Shown here: one piece after another, positions 46,255 through 55,361 of the stretch | Layout: each line of letters opens with the position of its first letter | How positions within the stretch are numbered: position 1 is the first letter of the stretch | Assembly: GCF_036492635.1 (NCBI RefSeq) | Contig: NZ_AP025305.1 | Coordinates: 496,001 to 560,000 of the forward strand | Source of the DNA: Aureibacter tunicatorum | Lineage (GTDB): Bacteria > Bacteroidota > Bacteroidia > Cytophagales > Cyclobacteriaceae | Direction of reading: 5' to 3' | Length of the DNA: 64,000 bases | The notes under the pieces: generated by a model | What the model was told of the DNA's origin: nothing | Database searches by the model: none | Seen by the model: the letters and a program-made list of their open reading frames with translations, nothing else | Position numbers and translations under genes: made by a program

Positions 46255-47010
46255 TTAGTTGATTGAGCAATTGATTCCGGAGTCGACGAATAGTTTTGCG
46301 ATAGATTTCATGTCTAAATGCTCAGGTTCGTGAAAAATATCTGCTTTGTATTCCATTCCCAGCTTTTCGTATTTGTGTTTCCCTAGCCTGTGAAATGCTA
46401 GCAGGTCGATCTTTGACAGGGCTGGTCTGTCTTTTATGAATTTTATGAAATATTGAATGTCTTGATAACTGTCATTTACTTGGGGAATGATTGGGATTCT
46501 CAAGTTGATGGCTTTATTCTGCGAAATAATGCAGTCTAGGTTGTCGACAATACGTTGTATGCCAACTCCAGTATATTTTTTATGCTTCTTTTCATCCAAT
46601 GACTTAAGGTCGTAAAGAAACATGTCGGTATGAGGAAGCACAAGCTTTAAGTTGGCCAAGCTGGCATGTCCACTGGTGTCTATGCAAGTGTGAAGCTCTC
46701 TTGCCTTGCATTGGGACAAAAATTCACTGACAAATTTTGCTTGCAATAATGGTTCGCCTCCTGAGCATGTAACGCCTCCATTGCTGTCGTCAAAGAAAAT
46801 TCTTTCTTTTTCTACTGAATCAAGAAGATCATCGACGCTGACATCCCAACATTTTTTGTAATTGTTGTTTTGAGGAATCAAGCTTTGGCTTTCTGGGTTG
46901 TGGCACCACCAACAAGATAGAGGACATCCTTGAAAGAAGATTGTTTGTCTGATTCCGGGGCCGTCATTGACTGCGTATTTTTTGATGTTGAATATCTTTC
47001 CTTTGATCAT
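46255..47010 (-). CDS. Glycyl-radical enzyme activating enzyme (radical SAM)
   Basis: A 251-residue radical-SAM activase. Cluster motif GCPLSCWWCHNP with Cys29, Cys33 and Cys36 (C-x3-C-x2-C), then GGVTCSGGEPLLQ, the SAM-binding GGE. The insert after the cluster is short (about 30 residues with a single Cys), so it lacks the two extra ferredoxin-type clusters of choline- or benzylsuccinate-type activases and resembles PFL-activase in size. It sits 11 bases upstream of the enzyme gene in the same direction, so its job is surely to install the glycyl radical on it. A perfect 16-base palindrome lies in its promoter region. Confidence 0.9.
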   Translation of the reverse strand: MIKGKIFNIKKYAVNDGPGIRQTIFFQGCPLSCWWCHNPESQSLIPQNNNYKKCWDVSVDDLLDSVEKERIFFDDSNGGVTCSGGEPLLQAKFVSEFLSQCKARELHTCIDTSGHASLANLKLVLPHTDMFLYDLKSLDEKKHKKYTGVGIQRIVDNLDCIISQNKAINLRIPIIPQVNDSYQDIQYFIKFIKDRPALSKIDLLAFHRLGKHKYEKLGMEYKADIFHEPEHLDMKSIAKLFVDSGINCSIN

Positions 47011-47087
47011 GAATTCAGCTAATGGTTTTAGTTAGGTGACAAATAGGGAGCTTCATTTATAAGTTATAGATAATCCCATTTATATCA

Positions 47088-47103
47088 GATGATAATTATC
47101 ATC
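47088..47103. promoter_or_regulatory. Perfect 16-base palindrome, possible operator
   Basis: GATGATAATTATCATC is its own reverse complement. It lies 77 bases upstream of the activase start and 172 bases before mscS. The core TGATAATTATCA is similar to Fur/Zur-type boxes, but the assignment is not certain. Confidence 0.5.
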
Positions 47104-47275
47104 ATGAAAAATGATCTTTGAGAGATAGTTTTTGAAATGGAATTGTAAAATGCTAATATTTCCTTGGAGCTTGTCTTCGTTTGTTAAATGAGGTGAAATG
47201 GCCGTAATAGTTGGAAAGATTGTGCGTTAGGATAACAGTAAATTAAAACTATCCTTCACTTCAAATTCGATATCA

Positions 47276-49399
47276 ATGAGAAATCGTACAGGAGTTGTAA
47301 TTTTTTTCTTATGCATGTTGTTGTCTAGCTTTGCTATGAGCTATGACAGGGGAGAGCTGGTAGATGCGAAATACTCTACTAGAACCCCTCAAAAAACCAT
47401 CGTTTCCTTATTAGCTTTTTTGCAGGATGATAGATTCGATCCTGCTATTGCTTCAGCTACGATTGCCGGAGATTATACCAAAGGAGAGAAAATCGGATAT
47501 GCTTTGAAAATCAAGCAGATCATTGATAAAAAAGAAGCAGAAGTTGACTTGTCGGAGATTCCAGATAAGCGTTTGTATAAGGATAAGACATCCAAAGAAA
47601 GAATTTATATCTTATTCGAAGATTTCCCAGATTTATATTTGGAACGAATTAATTCCAATTGGTTGTTTTCTGAGCATTCAATCGATAATCTTCCAGAAAT
47701 TCACAAGCAATTATTCCCAATTGTAGCTCCTGTTCCTGAGTTTGATTTTGAGGAGCTTTGGGAAGAGGTGGATTCTTTGGGCAAAGACAGCGTTGTCACC
47801 AAGGTGAAAAAGAAGACTGTGGTAAAAAGAGCTCCTGTCGTTAAGACTGAAAAGGAGATGAGCGACTTTTACGATAAGTTTGATTTGAGTTCGCCGTATG
47901 AGACGGTTAGGTCGCATTTGATCTTTTTGCAGGATTTCAATTACAAGCCCGAGTTGGCAGCCAAAACGCTTAACGCTCCATCGCGAGATGAAAATGAGAA
48001 GATAGCTTTGGCTATCAAGCTGAAGCAAATCTATGATGGAAGAGGCAAGTACATTGATCTAGCCTCAATTAGCAGGGATCCTAATTTTGCTGATTCTTTG
48101 GGAAGAATGCGAAAATATATCGTAGAGCCTTCTATTCCGGAGATTTATTTGGAAAAGAAAGGCGACGACTGGGTTTATTCCGAGGCAAGTGTTGAAAAAA
48201 TTGGCTCCTTGTACGAAAGAACTTATCCTATTGTTGGCGCTTCAGCGACATTCAAATACAGAGAGATTCTTCAAAAGTATTTTCCTGAAAAAAGCGGGAT
48301 GATCTTTGGCCAGCCTATATGGAAGTTCATGGGATTGATATTATTGCTGGTTGGAATTTTTATCACCAATGCTTTGCTTGTTTTCTTGTCAAGACAAGTG
48401 ATCAGTTTATTCAACAAGGATGAAGCTTATCAGAAAGTAGTAATTGCAATAATTTCTCAATTTTATCTGATACTAGCGGTTTATTTCTCCAATATCGTTT
48501 TGCAGATCATCAACTTCACGATTGAAGTCTACAGATATATTATTGAAGTCAGAGATGTCTTGTTGGTTGTATTAATCACCGTATTTTTATTCAAGATCAT
48601 TGATCTGTTGGCCTTCCATACATTGCAGGGAGAAGATGATAGCAAAAGGTTTTTCAAGGCGAGAAAAAGCGTCATGCCATTCTTTTCGATGACAGGAAAG
48701 ATATTGATTACCTTGGTAAGTGTTTCTTACACTTTGCAGATGTTGGGAGTGGATGTAAGTACTTTGCTAGCTGGTATTTCCATTGGTGGTTTGGCTCTTG
48801 CCTTGGCGGCTCAAGATACGCTTAAAAACTTCTTTGGATCTATAATGATATTAATGGACAGCCCTTTTAGGGTCGGAGACTTCATTAGCGCGGATAAAGA
48901 CGGAATCAAAGGAAGCGTGGAAAAGATTGGTTTGAGATCCACTTTGATCAGGACAGTGAATGACTCTGTTATCTCCGTGCCGAACTCATCTTTAGCCAAT
49001 TCGCAGGTTGACAACTTAGGACGAAGAAACTACCGTAGGTTGAAGTTTTATTTGCCATTGGAGTTTGGTCAGGAAATGACCAATATACATGATTTGAAGC
49101 GAGGCATTGAATCTGTGATTATCGATCACCCGAAGCTTAGGGATGATCGATACTATTGCAATTTATATGATTTGACTCCTTATTCTGTACGAATGATTGT
49201 CATCGCTTATGTTAAAGGTTCTTATGCGGAAGAAATGGAGACAAGGCATGAGGTTCTCTCCCAGATATTATTGAAAGCATCAGAAATGAATGTGAAAGTA
49301 GCTACTTTGCCAAAAGGCTTCGTGCCGGATGAGCCTGCTAAAGCTACTGCGGGAGGTGGAGGTCTTGGTTCAAATGACTCTGGTTCATTGGTGTTTTAA
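47276..49399 (+). CDS. Large MscS-family mechanosensitive channel
   Basis: A 707-residue channel, much longer than E. coli MscS (286). A signal peptide (VVIFFLCMLLSSFAMS) is followed by two periplasmic repeats of about 110 residues: TIVSLLAFLQDDRFDPAIAS (about 40) and TVRSHLIFLQDFNYKPELAA (about 207) align throughout, and both end in YLERINSNWLFSE/YLEKKGDDWVYSE. Then come about five membrane helices (355-530), with the pore helix GISIGGLALALAAQDTLKNF and the MscS beta domain MDSPFRVGDFISADKDGIKG and VPNSSLANSQVDN. It opens under membrane tension to release solutes. The C-terminus ends in a Gly-rich tail. The role of the duplicated periplasmic part is unknown. Confidence 0.9.
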   Translation: MRNRTGVVIFFLCMLLSSFAMSYDRGELVDAKYSTRTPQKTIVSLLAFLQDDRFDPAIASATIAGDYTKGEKIGYALKIKQIIDKKEAEVDLSEIPDKRLYKDKTSKERIYILFEDFPDLYLERINSNWLFSEHSIDNLPEIHKQLFPIVAPVPEFDFEELWEEVDSLGKDSVVTKVKKKTVVKRAPVVKTEKEMSDFYDKFDLSSPYETVRSHLIFLQDFNYKPELAAKTLNAPSRDENEKIALAIKLKQIYDGRGKYIDLASISRDPNFADSLGRMRKYIVEPSIPEIYLEKKGDDWVYSEASVEKIGSLYERTYPIVGASATFKYREILQKYFPEKSGMIFGQPIWKFMGLILLLVGIFITNALLVFLSRQVISLFNKDEAYQKVVIAIISQFYLILAVYFSNIVLQIINFTIEVYRYIIEVRDVLLVVLITVFLFKIIDLLAFHTLQGEDDSKRFFKARKSVMPFFSMTGKILITLVSVSYTLQMLGVDVSTLLAGISIGGLALALAAQDTLKNFFGSIMILMDSPFRVGDFISADKDGIKGSVEKIGLRSTLIRTVNDSVISVPNSSLANSQVDNLGRRNYRRLKFYLPLEFGQEMTNIHDLKRGIESVIIDHPKLRDDRYYCNLYDLTPYSVRMIVIAYVKGSYAEEMETRHEVLSQILLKASEMNVKVATLPKGFVPDEPAKATAGGGGLGSNDSGSLVF

Positions 49400-49401
49400 A
49401 C

Positions 49402-49433
49402 AAAAAAGGAGATCGGCCGATCTCCTTTTTTTA
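49402..49433. terminator. Bidirectional terminator mscS/der
   Basis: A perfect palindrome with AAAAAAGGAGATCGG paired to CCGATCTCCTTTTTT lies between the convergent stops of mscS and der. Confidence 0.88.
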
Positions 49434-49449
49434 TTTATTCGTATTGAGG

Positions 49450-50757
49450 TTATTTCTGTCTGAAATAGAAGTTCACTGGCACGCCTTCGAATCCAAATTG
49501 ATCTCTAAATTTATTCTCAAGATATCTTTGATATGATTCTTTGATATACTGAGGCAAGTTGCAGAAGAAAGCGATTGAAGGATGTTTTGTCGGAAGTTGA
49601 GTAACATACTTGATTCGTATGTATTTTCCTTTTACTGCCGGTGGTGGATATGCTTCAATAACACTTAGCATGAAATCGTTAAGCTCCGAAGTTGGGATGC
49701 GTTTGTTGAGATTCTCATGTATCTCCATTGCCAACTCAATTGCTTGGAAAACGCGTTGTTTGTTGATAACGGATGTGAATATAATCGGAATATATCCCAA
49801 AGGTCCCAATTTCGCTTTGATTTCTTTACGGAACTGCTCCATGGTATTGTTGCTTTTCTCGATCAAGTCCCATTTGTTCACCATTATCATAACTCCACGC
49901 TTATATTTGTGCGCCAAGTTGATAATATTCATGTCTTGTGCTTCGAAACCTCTTTCAGCGTCTATCATTATAACGCATACATCTGAGTCTTGAAGCGCTT
50001 GGATGGCTCTCATCACAGAGTAGAACTCAATGTCTTCATGGACTCTGGACTTTTTTCTTATTCCCGCCGTATCGGTAAGTATGAAATCTTTTCCGAAAGC
50101 TTTGTATCTTGAGTTCACAGCATCTCTGGTGGTGCCGGCGATATCAGTTACAATACTTCTTTCTCTGCCTAGTAATAAGTTGACAAAAGAGGATTTTCCT
50201 GCATTAGGTCTTCCTAAGATCGCTATACGAGGAACTCCTTCGTCAGGGTTATCATCGTCATTATCTTTGAAATGTGTCACCACATGATCCAGAAGTTCTC
50301 CAGTTCCTGCGCCACTTGCTGCAGCTACAGGGAAGACTTCACCCATACCGAGTTCATAGAACTCCATGCTTTCATGGATATATTTGGTGTTATCGGATTT
50401 GTTTGCTGTTAAAATTACAGGCTTGTTAATTTCTCTAAGAATATTCGCAAAATCCTTGTCTAGATCTGTTAAGCCAGTGTGAGTATCCACCATGAATAAT
50501 ACTACCGTAGCTTCTTCAATGGCTTCTTTAACTTGTTCTCTGATTGCTTGTTCGAAGATATCTTCAGAACCTACCACATATCCTCCTGTATCGATGACCG
50601 TGAAGTTTTTGCCTGTCCACTCGCCATATCCGTAATGGCGATCTCTGGTGACACCGCTTTCATCGTCCATGATTGCTTTTTTTTGCTCAATAAGCCTATT
50701 GAACAGCGTGGATTTCCCCACGTTAGGTCGTCCAACAATAGCTACTATATTTGCCAT
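49450..50757 (-). CDS. der: Ribosome-assembly GTPase Der (EngA)
   Basis: A 435-residue protein with two tandem GTPase domains, the hallmark of Der. G1 motifs are GRPNVGKST (9-17) and GRPNAGKSS (182-190); G3 DTGG at 57-60 and DTAG; G4 NKSD (119-122) and NKWD (near 293). The C-terminal KH-like domain follows (LNKRIPTSELNDFMLSVIEA, PVNFYFRQK). It helps assemble the 50S subunit. The linker between the domains is acidic (KDNDDDNPDEG), longer than usual. The era gene ends 62 bases upstream on the same strand, so the two GTPases are probably co-transcribed, which is common in Bacteroidota. Confidence 0.97.
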   Translation of the reverse strand: MANIVAIVGRPNVGKSTLFNRLIEQKKAIMDDESGVTRDRHYGYGEWTGKNFTVIDTGGYVVGSEDIFEQAIREQVKEAIEEATVVLFMVDTHTGLTDLDKDFANILREINKPVILTANKSDNTKYIHESMEFYELGMGEVFPVAAASGAGTGELLDHVVTHFKDNDDDNPDEGVPRIAILGRPNAGKSSFVNLLLGRERSIVTDIAGTTRDAVNSRYKAFGKDFILTDTAGIRKKSRVHEDIEFYSVMRAIQALQDSDVCVIMIDAERGFEAQDMNIINLAHKYKRGVMIMVNKWDLIEKSNNTMEQFRKEIKAKLGPLGYIPIIFTSVINKQRVFQAIELAMEIHENLNKRIPTSELNDFMLSVIEAYPPPAVKGKYIRIKYVTQLPTKHPSIAFFCNLPQYIKESYQRYLENKFRDQFGFEGVPVNFYFRQK

Positions 50758-50819
50758 AATATATGTTTTCTGGTATTTATTGTTTCTTAATTATATGATC
50801 TCACGGTTTACGTTGAATC

Positions 50820-51716
50820 CTAAAATTCGTTGTATCCGAAGCGTTTAAGCTTGTGATCGTTTTTTCTCCAATCAGGATCAACTTTAATATAAGTTTCCAA
50901 GTACACCTGTTTTTGGAAAAATTCTTCCAATTCCTTTCGCGACTCAATGCCGACTTTCTTGATCGAGGCTCCTTTGTTGCCAATGAGTATCACTCTTTGG
51001 CTTTTTCTTTCGCAATAAATTTCAGCCCGCATTCTGATGATCGTGTCGGTTTCTTTGAACTCTGTGATTACTACTTCAGTGCTGTACGGGACTTCTTTTT
51101 TGTAATTGAGAAAGATTTTTTCTCTAATGATTTCAGAAGCGAAAAAGCGTTCAGGTCTGTCTGTCAAGGCATCCTTTGGGAAATATGGAGGATGCACAGG
51201 CATTTTGTCAATGACAAATTTAAGAAGTTCTTCTGTATTTGTCTTATGCAAAGCGGAAATGCAGATGTGTTTTTCCACATCGATTTTGCTTTTCCAATAT
51301 TCTATCTTGGCTTCCACATCCGATGCTTTTTTCGCCAAGTCTATTTTATTGAGAACCAAAAGCACAGGGACTTTTGCTTTCTTCAACTTTTTGAGCGACT
51401 CGTCTTCTTCATTGTATTCTTCGAAAAGATCTGTGACAAACAGAACCATATCGGCATCTTCCAAAGATGAATTTACAAACTTCATCATGGACTTGTGAAG
51501 TTCGTACTTTGGAGCGATGATCCCCGGAGTGTCAGAATAGACGATTTGAAAATCATCGCCATTGAGTATGCCGAAGATTCTGTGTCTTGTTGTTTGCGCT
51601 TTGGAAGTAATGATCGATAGGCGTTCGCCAACTAGGGCGTTCATTAGTGTAGACTTTCCTACATTAGGTTTTCCTATGATACTTACAAACCCAGCTTTGT
51701 GCTCTGCGTTTTCCAA
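50820..51716 (-). CDS. era: GTPase Era
   Basis: A 298-residue GTPase with G1 GKPNVGKST (15-23), G3 DTPG (62-65), G4 NKID (123-126), and a C-terminal KH domain whose GNKGASIKKVGIESRKELE is the RNA-binding GxxG loop region. It binds 16S rRNA near its 3' end and assists 30S maturation. It is the first gene of the era-der pair. Its start codon is about 20 bases from one arm of a symmetrical promoter-like region shared with the tRNA array. Confidence 0.97.
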   Translation of the reverse strand: MENAEHKAGFVSIIGKPNVGKSTLMNALVGERLSIITSKAQTTRHRIFGILNGDDFQIVYSDTPGIIAPKYELHKSMMKFVNSSLEDADMVLFVTDLFEEYNEEDESLKKLKKAKVPVLLVLNKIDLAKKASDVEAKIEYWKSKIDVEKHICISALHKTNTEELLKFVIDKMPVHPPYFPKDALTDRPERFFASEIIREKIFLNYKKEVPYSTEVVITEFKETDTIIRMRAEIYCERKSQRVILIGNKGASIKKVGIESRKELEEFFQKQVYLETYIKVDPDWRKNDHKLKRFGYNEF

Positions 51717-51733
51717 TATTGTATGATTTTTTT

Positions 51734-51776
51734 TGCAAAGGTACTTGTTTTTTGTGAAAATACACCTACCTTTGCA
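51734..51776. promoter_or_regulatory. Divergent era/tRNA-array promoter with inverted -7 boxes
   Basis: TGCAAAGGTA (51734-51743) and TACCTTTGCA (51767-51776) are perfect 10-bp inverted arms around 23 bases. Each contains TACCTTTG, which fits the Bacteroidota -7 box TAnnTTTG. For the tRNA side, a TTG at 51745-51747 lies 19 bases before the box, the expected -33 spacing. For era, no good -33 was seen. Confidence 0.6.
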
Positions 51777-51824
51777 GTCCCATTCGATAATAACACGGAA
51801 AAATCGTTAATGGTTGCTTAAGTC

Positions 51825-51896
51825 GCTCCGTTCGTCTAGGGGTTAGGACGCCAGGTTTTCATCCTGGTAGCAGGGGTTCGAATCCCCTACGGAGTA
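51825..51896 (+). tRNA. tRNA-Glu (TTC) copy 1
   Basis: Clover-leaf with acceptor stem GCTCCGT/ACGGAGT (G1-U72 wobble), anticodon loop with TTC inside CCAGG-TTTTCAT-CCTGG, and T-loop GGTTCGAATCC. Discriminator A; CCA is not encoded. First gene of the array. Confidence 0.97.
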
Positions 51897-51901
51897 CACA
51901 T

Positions 51902-51974
<73 letters not shown>

Positions 51975-52013
51975 CTAAGAAGAGTATCGAAAGACTCTTA
52001 ATAAAAAACTTTC

Positions 52014-52085
52014 GCTCCGTTCGTCTAGGGGTTAGGACGCCAGGTTTTCATCCTGGTAGCAGGGGTTCGAATCCCCTACGGAGTA
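52014..52085 (+). tRNA. tRNA-Glu (TTC) copy 2
   Basis: Identical in sequence to copy 1, 189 bases downstream; second unit of the array. Confidence 0.97.
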
Positions 52086-52090
52086 CACAT

Positions 52091-52163
<73 letters not shown>

Positions 52164-52202
52164 CTAAGAAGAGTATCGAAAGACTCTTAATAAAAAACTT
52201 TC

Positions 52203-52274
52203 GCTCCGTTCGTCTAGGGGTTAGGACGCCAGGTTTTCATCCTGGTAGCAGGGGTTCGAATCCCCTACGGAGTA
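52203..52274 (+). tRNA. tRNA-Glu (TTC) copy 3
   Basis: Identical to copy 1; third unit, period 189. Confidence 0.97.
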
Positions 52275-52279
52275 CACAT

Positions 52280-52352
<73 letters not shown>

Positions 52353-52391
52353 CTAAGAAGAGTATCGAAAGACTCTTAATAAAAAACTTTC

Positions 52392-52463
52392 GCTCCGTTC
52401 GTCTAGGGGTTAGGACGCCAGGTTTTCATCCTGGTAGCAGGGGTTCGAATCCCCTACGGAGTA
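52392..52463 (+). tRNA. tRNA-Glu (TTC) copy 4
   Basis: Identical to copy 1; fourth unit. Confidence 0.97.
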
Positions 52464-52468
52464 CACAT

Positions 52469-52541
<73 letters not shown>

Positions 52542-52579
52542 CTAAGAAGAGTACGAAAGACTCTTAATAAAAAACTTTC

Positions 52580-52651
52580 GCTCCGTTCGTCTAGGGGTTA
52601 GGACGCCAGGTTTTCATCCTGGTAGCAGGGGTTCGAATCCCCTACGGAGTA
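52580..52651 (+). tRNA. tRNA-Glu (TTC) copy 5
   Basis: Identical to copy 1. It is followed directly by Glu copies 6 and 7 without fMet genes in between. Confidence 0.97.
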
Positions 52652-52702
52652 CTCGTCTCAAGAATTGGCATTCGCTGATTCAATTGGAAATCAAAACTTT
52701 CC

Positions 52703-52774
52703 GCTCCGTTCGTCTAGGGGTTAGGACGCCAGGTTTTCATCCTGGTAGCAGGGGTTCGAATCCCCTACGGAGTA
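52703..52774 (+). tRNA. tRNA-Glu (TTC) copy 6
   Basis: Identical to copy 1. The flanking spacers (about 51-52 bases, ATTGGCATTCGCTG-type) differ from the 189-bp units and resemble each other. Confidence 0.97.
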
Positions 52775-52826
52775 CTCGTCTTAACGAATTAGCATTTGCT
52801 GGTTCTATCGGAAATTAAAATTTTCC

Positions 52827-52898
52827 GCTCCGTTCGTCTAGGGGTTAGGACGCCAGGTTTTCATCCTGGTAGCAGGGGTTCGAATCCCCTACGGAGTA
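52827..52898 (+). tRNA. tRNA-Glu (TTC) copy 7
   Basis: Identical to copy 1; followed after five bases by the last fMet gene. Confidence 0.97.
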
Positions 52899-52903
52899 CA
52901 CAT

Positions 52904-52976
<73 letters not shown>

Positions 52977-53014
52977 CTAAGAAGAGTATCGAAAGACTCT
53001 TTCAAAAAACTTTC

Positions 53015-53086
53015 GCTCCGTTCGTCTAGGGGTTAGGACGCCAGGTTTTCATCCTGGTAGCAGGGGTTCGAATCCCCTACGGAGTA
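53015..53086 (+). tRNA. tRNA-Glu (TTC) copy 8
   Basis: Identical to copy 1; final gene of the array, followed five bases later by a terminator. Confidence 0.97.
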
Positions 53087-53091
53087 CATAT

Positions 53092-53117
53092 AGCCAAGCA
53101 TTTGCTTGGCTTTTTTT
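53092..53117 (+). terminator. Terminator of tRNA array
   Basis: AGCCAAGC (53092-53099) pairs with GCTTGGCT (53104-53111) and runs into seven T. Confidence 0.9.
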
Positions 53118-53187
53118 ATGCAAAAAAATATGGCCACAATATTTTGATTGTGACCATAATCGTTATTTGAAATTGTAAATAGGGGAG

Positions 53188-55038
53188 TTAAGGCAATAGT
53201 ACTTCATTGACAGCGTGAATGACTCCATTGGTAGTTTGTACATCGGTAATTATAATGTCAACATTTTGTCCGCTGCTCGTATTTAGCATAGCGCCATCTC
53301 CTAACTTGACAGTTGCTTTTCCTCCATTCAAAAACGAGATTTCTTGATCATTTGTCAGTTCGCTTGATTGCACATTAGCTCCTCCAATTACATGGTATTT
53401 CAATACGGCATCCAATGTTTCGATTGGAATATCAGCAAGAGAGTTCCAGTTCTCATTAGAGTTTAGCAATGCTTTAAATGCATCATTCGTTGGAGCGAAT
53501 ACAGTGTATGGTCCATCCATTGATAATACGCTCACGAAGTCAGTAGAGTGTCTTTCGTCTGTTAAGGCAGCGACTAGCAAACTAAAAGCAGGGTTGGATA
53601 ATGCAGTGCCGACGATATTCGGAGGCAACATTACTTTATCGATAATGTGAACTACTCCATTATTGGCAATGATATTTGTATTTATTGGTTTAGCATTTTC
53701 ATTGAAAGTAACCATGTCGTCAACAGAAACTCTTAAAGACAAAGGTTTCTCCGCAGGGCCGGTAGCCAATGTGTTCACATAAGTGTTTGACAGGTCTGTG
53801 GACATTACTTTCGCTCCAATAGTATGGAATAATAATACATTTGTTAATACTTCCACCGGAATATCATCCAAGCTGTTCCAGTTGTCATTAGCAGCTAATA
53901 GGTTTTCAAAAGCTTCATTTGTAGGGGCTAAAACAGTGTATTGCCCTTCCTCGGATAATGTTTGAGAAAGACCGGCTTTTTCAACGGCCATTTTAAGAAT
54001 GGATAAATCTGCAGTAGCGGAAGCAAGACCGAATATGGAAGGAGTTTCTTCAGGTTTTTCCATATTAGGCAATAGCACCTGATCTATGGCATGAATTACA
54101 CCATTAGTAGTCTGTATATCAACAACGGTAATATTGACAGTTTGGTCGCTTGTTGTAATGATTTTCGCGCCATTGGAGAGGTCGAATGATAAAACACTTT
54201 CGCTAACAGTCGAAACTTCCAGCCCATCCGATAATTGGCTTGATTGCACATTGGCGTCTTTGATGACATGATACTTTAACACTCCGTCCAAAACATCTAT
54301 TGGTATGTCGGAGATGGAATTCCAATCATCATTGGAAGCTAATAGTGCTTCGAATGCCGCATTTGTAGGGGCGAAAACAGTAAACAAGTTGTCTGAAGAT
54401 AATAATTCCACGAAGTTAGTTGTGTGTCGTTCGTCAGTAAGAGCTTCGACTAATAAACTGAATTCGGAGTTTGCCAATGCGATGCCGACGATATTTTTAG
54501 GCAGCATTACTTTATCAATCAAATGTACGATACCATTGTCCGCAGTTACATCAACTGTGATTGGCGAGGCATTGCCATTGAATTTAACTCCATTCATGAT
54601 GTCAATCTGAAGAGAAAGAGAATTATTGTTTGGTCCGGATGCTAATGTATTGGTGTAGCCATTGAAGAGACTTTCAGAATTTACTTGAGTGTTTAATACA
54701 TGATAGAGAAGCACGTTTTCAAGGATTTCTGTTGGAATATCACCAAGATTGTTCCAATCGTCATTTGAATCTAAAAGTGCTTTGAAGGCATCGTCTATTG
54801 GCGCAAACACAGTAAATGATCCATCTCCGTTTAGCGTTTCATAAAGTCCAGCCGCTTTAAGAGCTTCTGTGAGTTGAGACAGGTTGTCAGTTGATGAAGC
54901 GGTCTCGGAAATGCTTTTAGGCGTATCAGGATTGTCAGGAAGTTGCATATCGTTGTCGTCGTCTTTGCATGATGACAATACCAATGCAGCCAATGCTACT
55001 GAGTAAAAAAGTGATGCTTTTCTTTTTATAAAGTTCAT
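53188..55038 (-). CDS. Lipoprotein with four fasciclin (FAS1) domains
   Basis: A 616-residue surface lipoprotein. Signal with lipobox (ALAALVLSSC), then an acidic linker. Four FAS1 domains follow, at about 45-185, 190-325, 335-480 and 483-616. Each has the H1 motif (YTVFAPTNDAFKALL, FTVFAPTNAAFEALL) and the H2 motif (GVVHIIDKVMLP, NGVIHAIDQVLLP). Domains 1 and 3 and domains 2 and 4 are more alike, so a two-domain unit has been duplicated. FAS1 domains act in adhesion. I placed the start at ATG 55038 and not at the in-frame TTG 55047. It ends about 70 bases after the tRNA-array terminator. Confidence 0.92.
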   Translation of the reverse strand: MNFIKRKASLFYSVALAALVLSSCKDDDNDMQLPDNPDTPKSISETASSTDNLSQLTEALKAAGLYETLNGDGSFTVFAPIDDAFKALLDSNDDWNNLGDIPTEILENVLLYHVLNTQVNSESLFNGYTNTLASGPNNNSLSLQIDIMNGVKFNGNASPITVDVTADNGIVHLIDKVMLPKNIVGIALANSEFSLLVEALTDERHTTNFVELLSSDNLFTVFAPTNAAFEALLASNDDWNSISDIPIDVLDGVLKYHVIKDANVQSSQLSDGLEVSTVSESVLSFDLSNGAKIITTSDQTVNITVVDIQTTNGVIHAIDQVLLPNMEKPEETPSIFGLASATADLSILKMAVEKAGLSQTLSEEGQYTVLAPTNEAFENLLAANDNWNSLDDIPVEVLTNVLLFHTIGAKVMSTDLSNTYVNTLATGPAEKPLSLRVSVDDMVTFNENAKPINTNIIANNGVVHIIDKVMLPPNIVGTALSNPAFSLLVAALTDERHSTDFVSVLSMDGPYTVFAPTNDAFKALLNSNENWNSLADIPIETLDAVLKYHVIGGANVQSSELTNDQEISFLNGGKATVKLGDGAMLNTSSGQNVDIIITDVQTTNGVIHAVNEVLLP

Positions 55039-55361
55039 TGAAGTCAAATTTAATGATTAATTATGTTTAATATTTAGATCTAATTGTTAAACAAAAAATA
55101 TTACGAAGGAATGGTTGTGAAGGTTTATTTTGTGGTTATAAATATTGTAATTACGTTTATTTTTGACGCTAGGACTTTAGTTAATAAAGTATAGATTTGG
55201 ATTAGAATACATTGCTATATGTATGTTTTAAAATGATTTAATTTTTGACTTATAATTAATTAAGTGATTTTTTTATGTATTTAAATATGAATAATATAAT
55301 TATATTTTTTGTTAATACATGTTATTTGTATATTCGTGGCCGTTGTTTAAATTGATGAAAT
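55039..55361. other. AT-rich intergenic region, divergent promoters
   Basis: These 323 bases are very AT-rich (especially 55240-55330) between the fasciclin gene and the DUF2167 gene. No hairpin or frame of note was seen. Confidence 0.5.

Noticed and set aside
50853-51470. 205-codon frame on the plus strand
   Set aside because: It lies antisense to era, which is certain.
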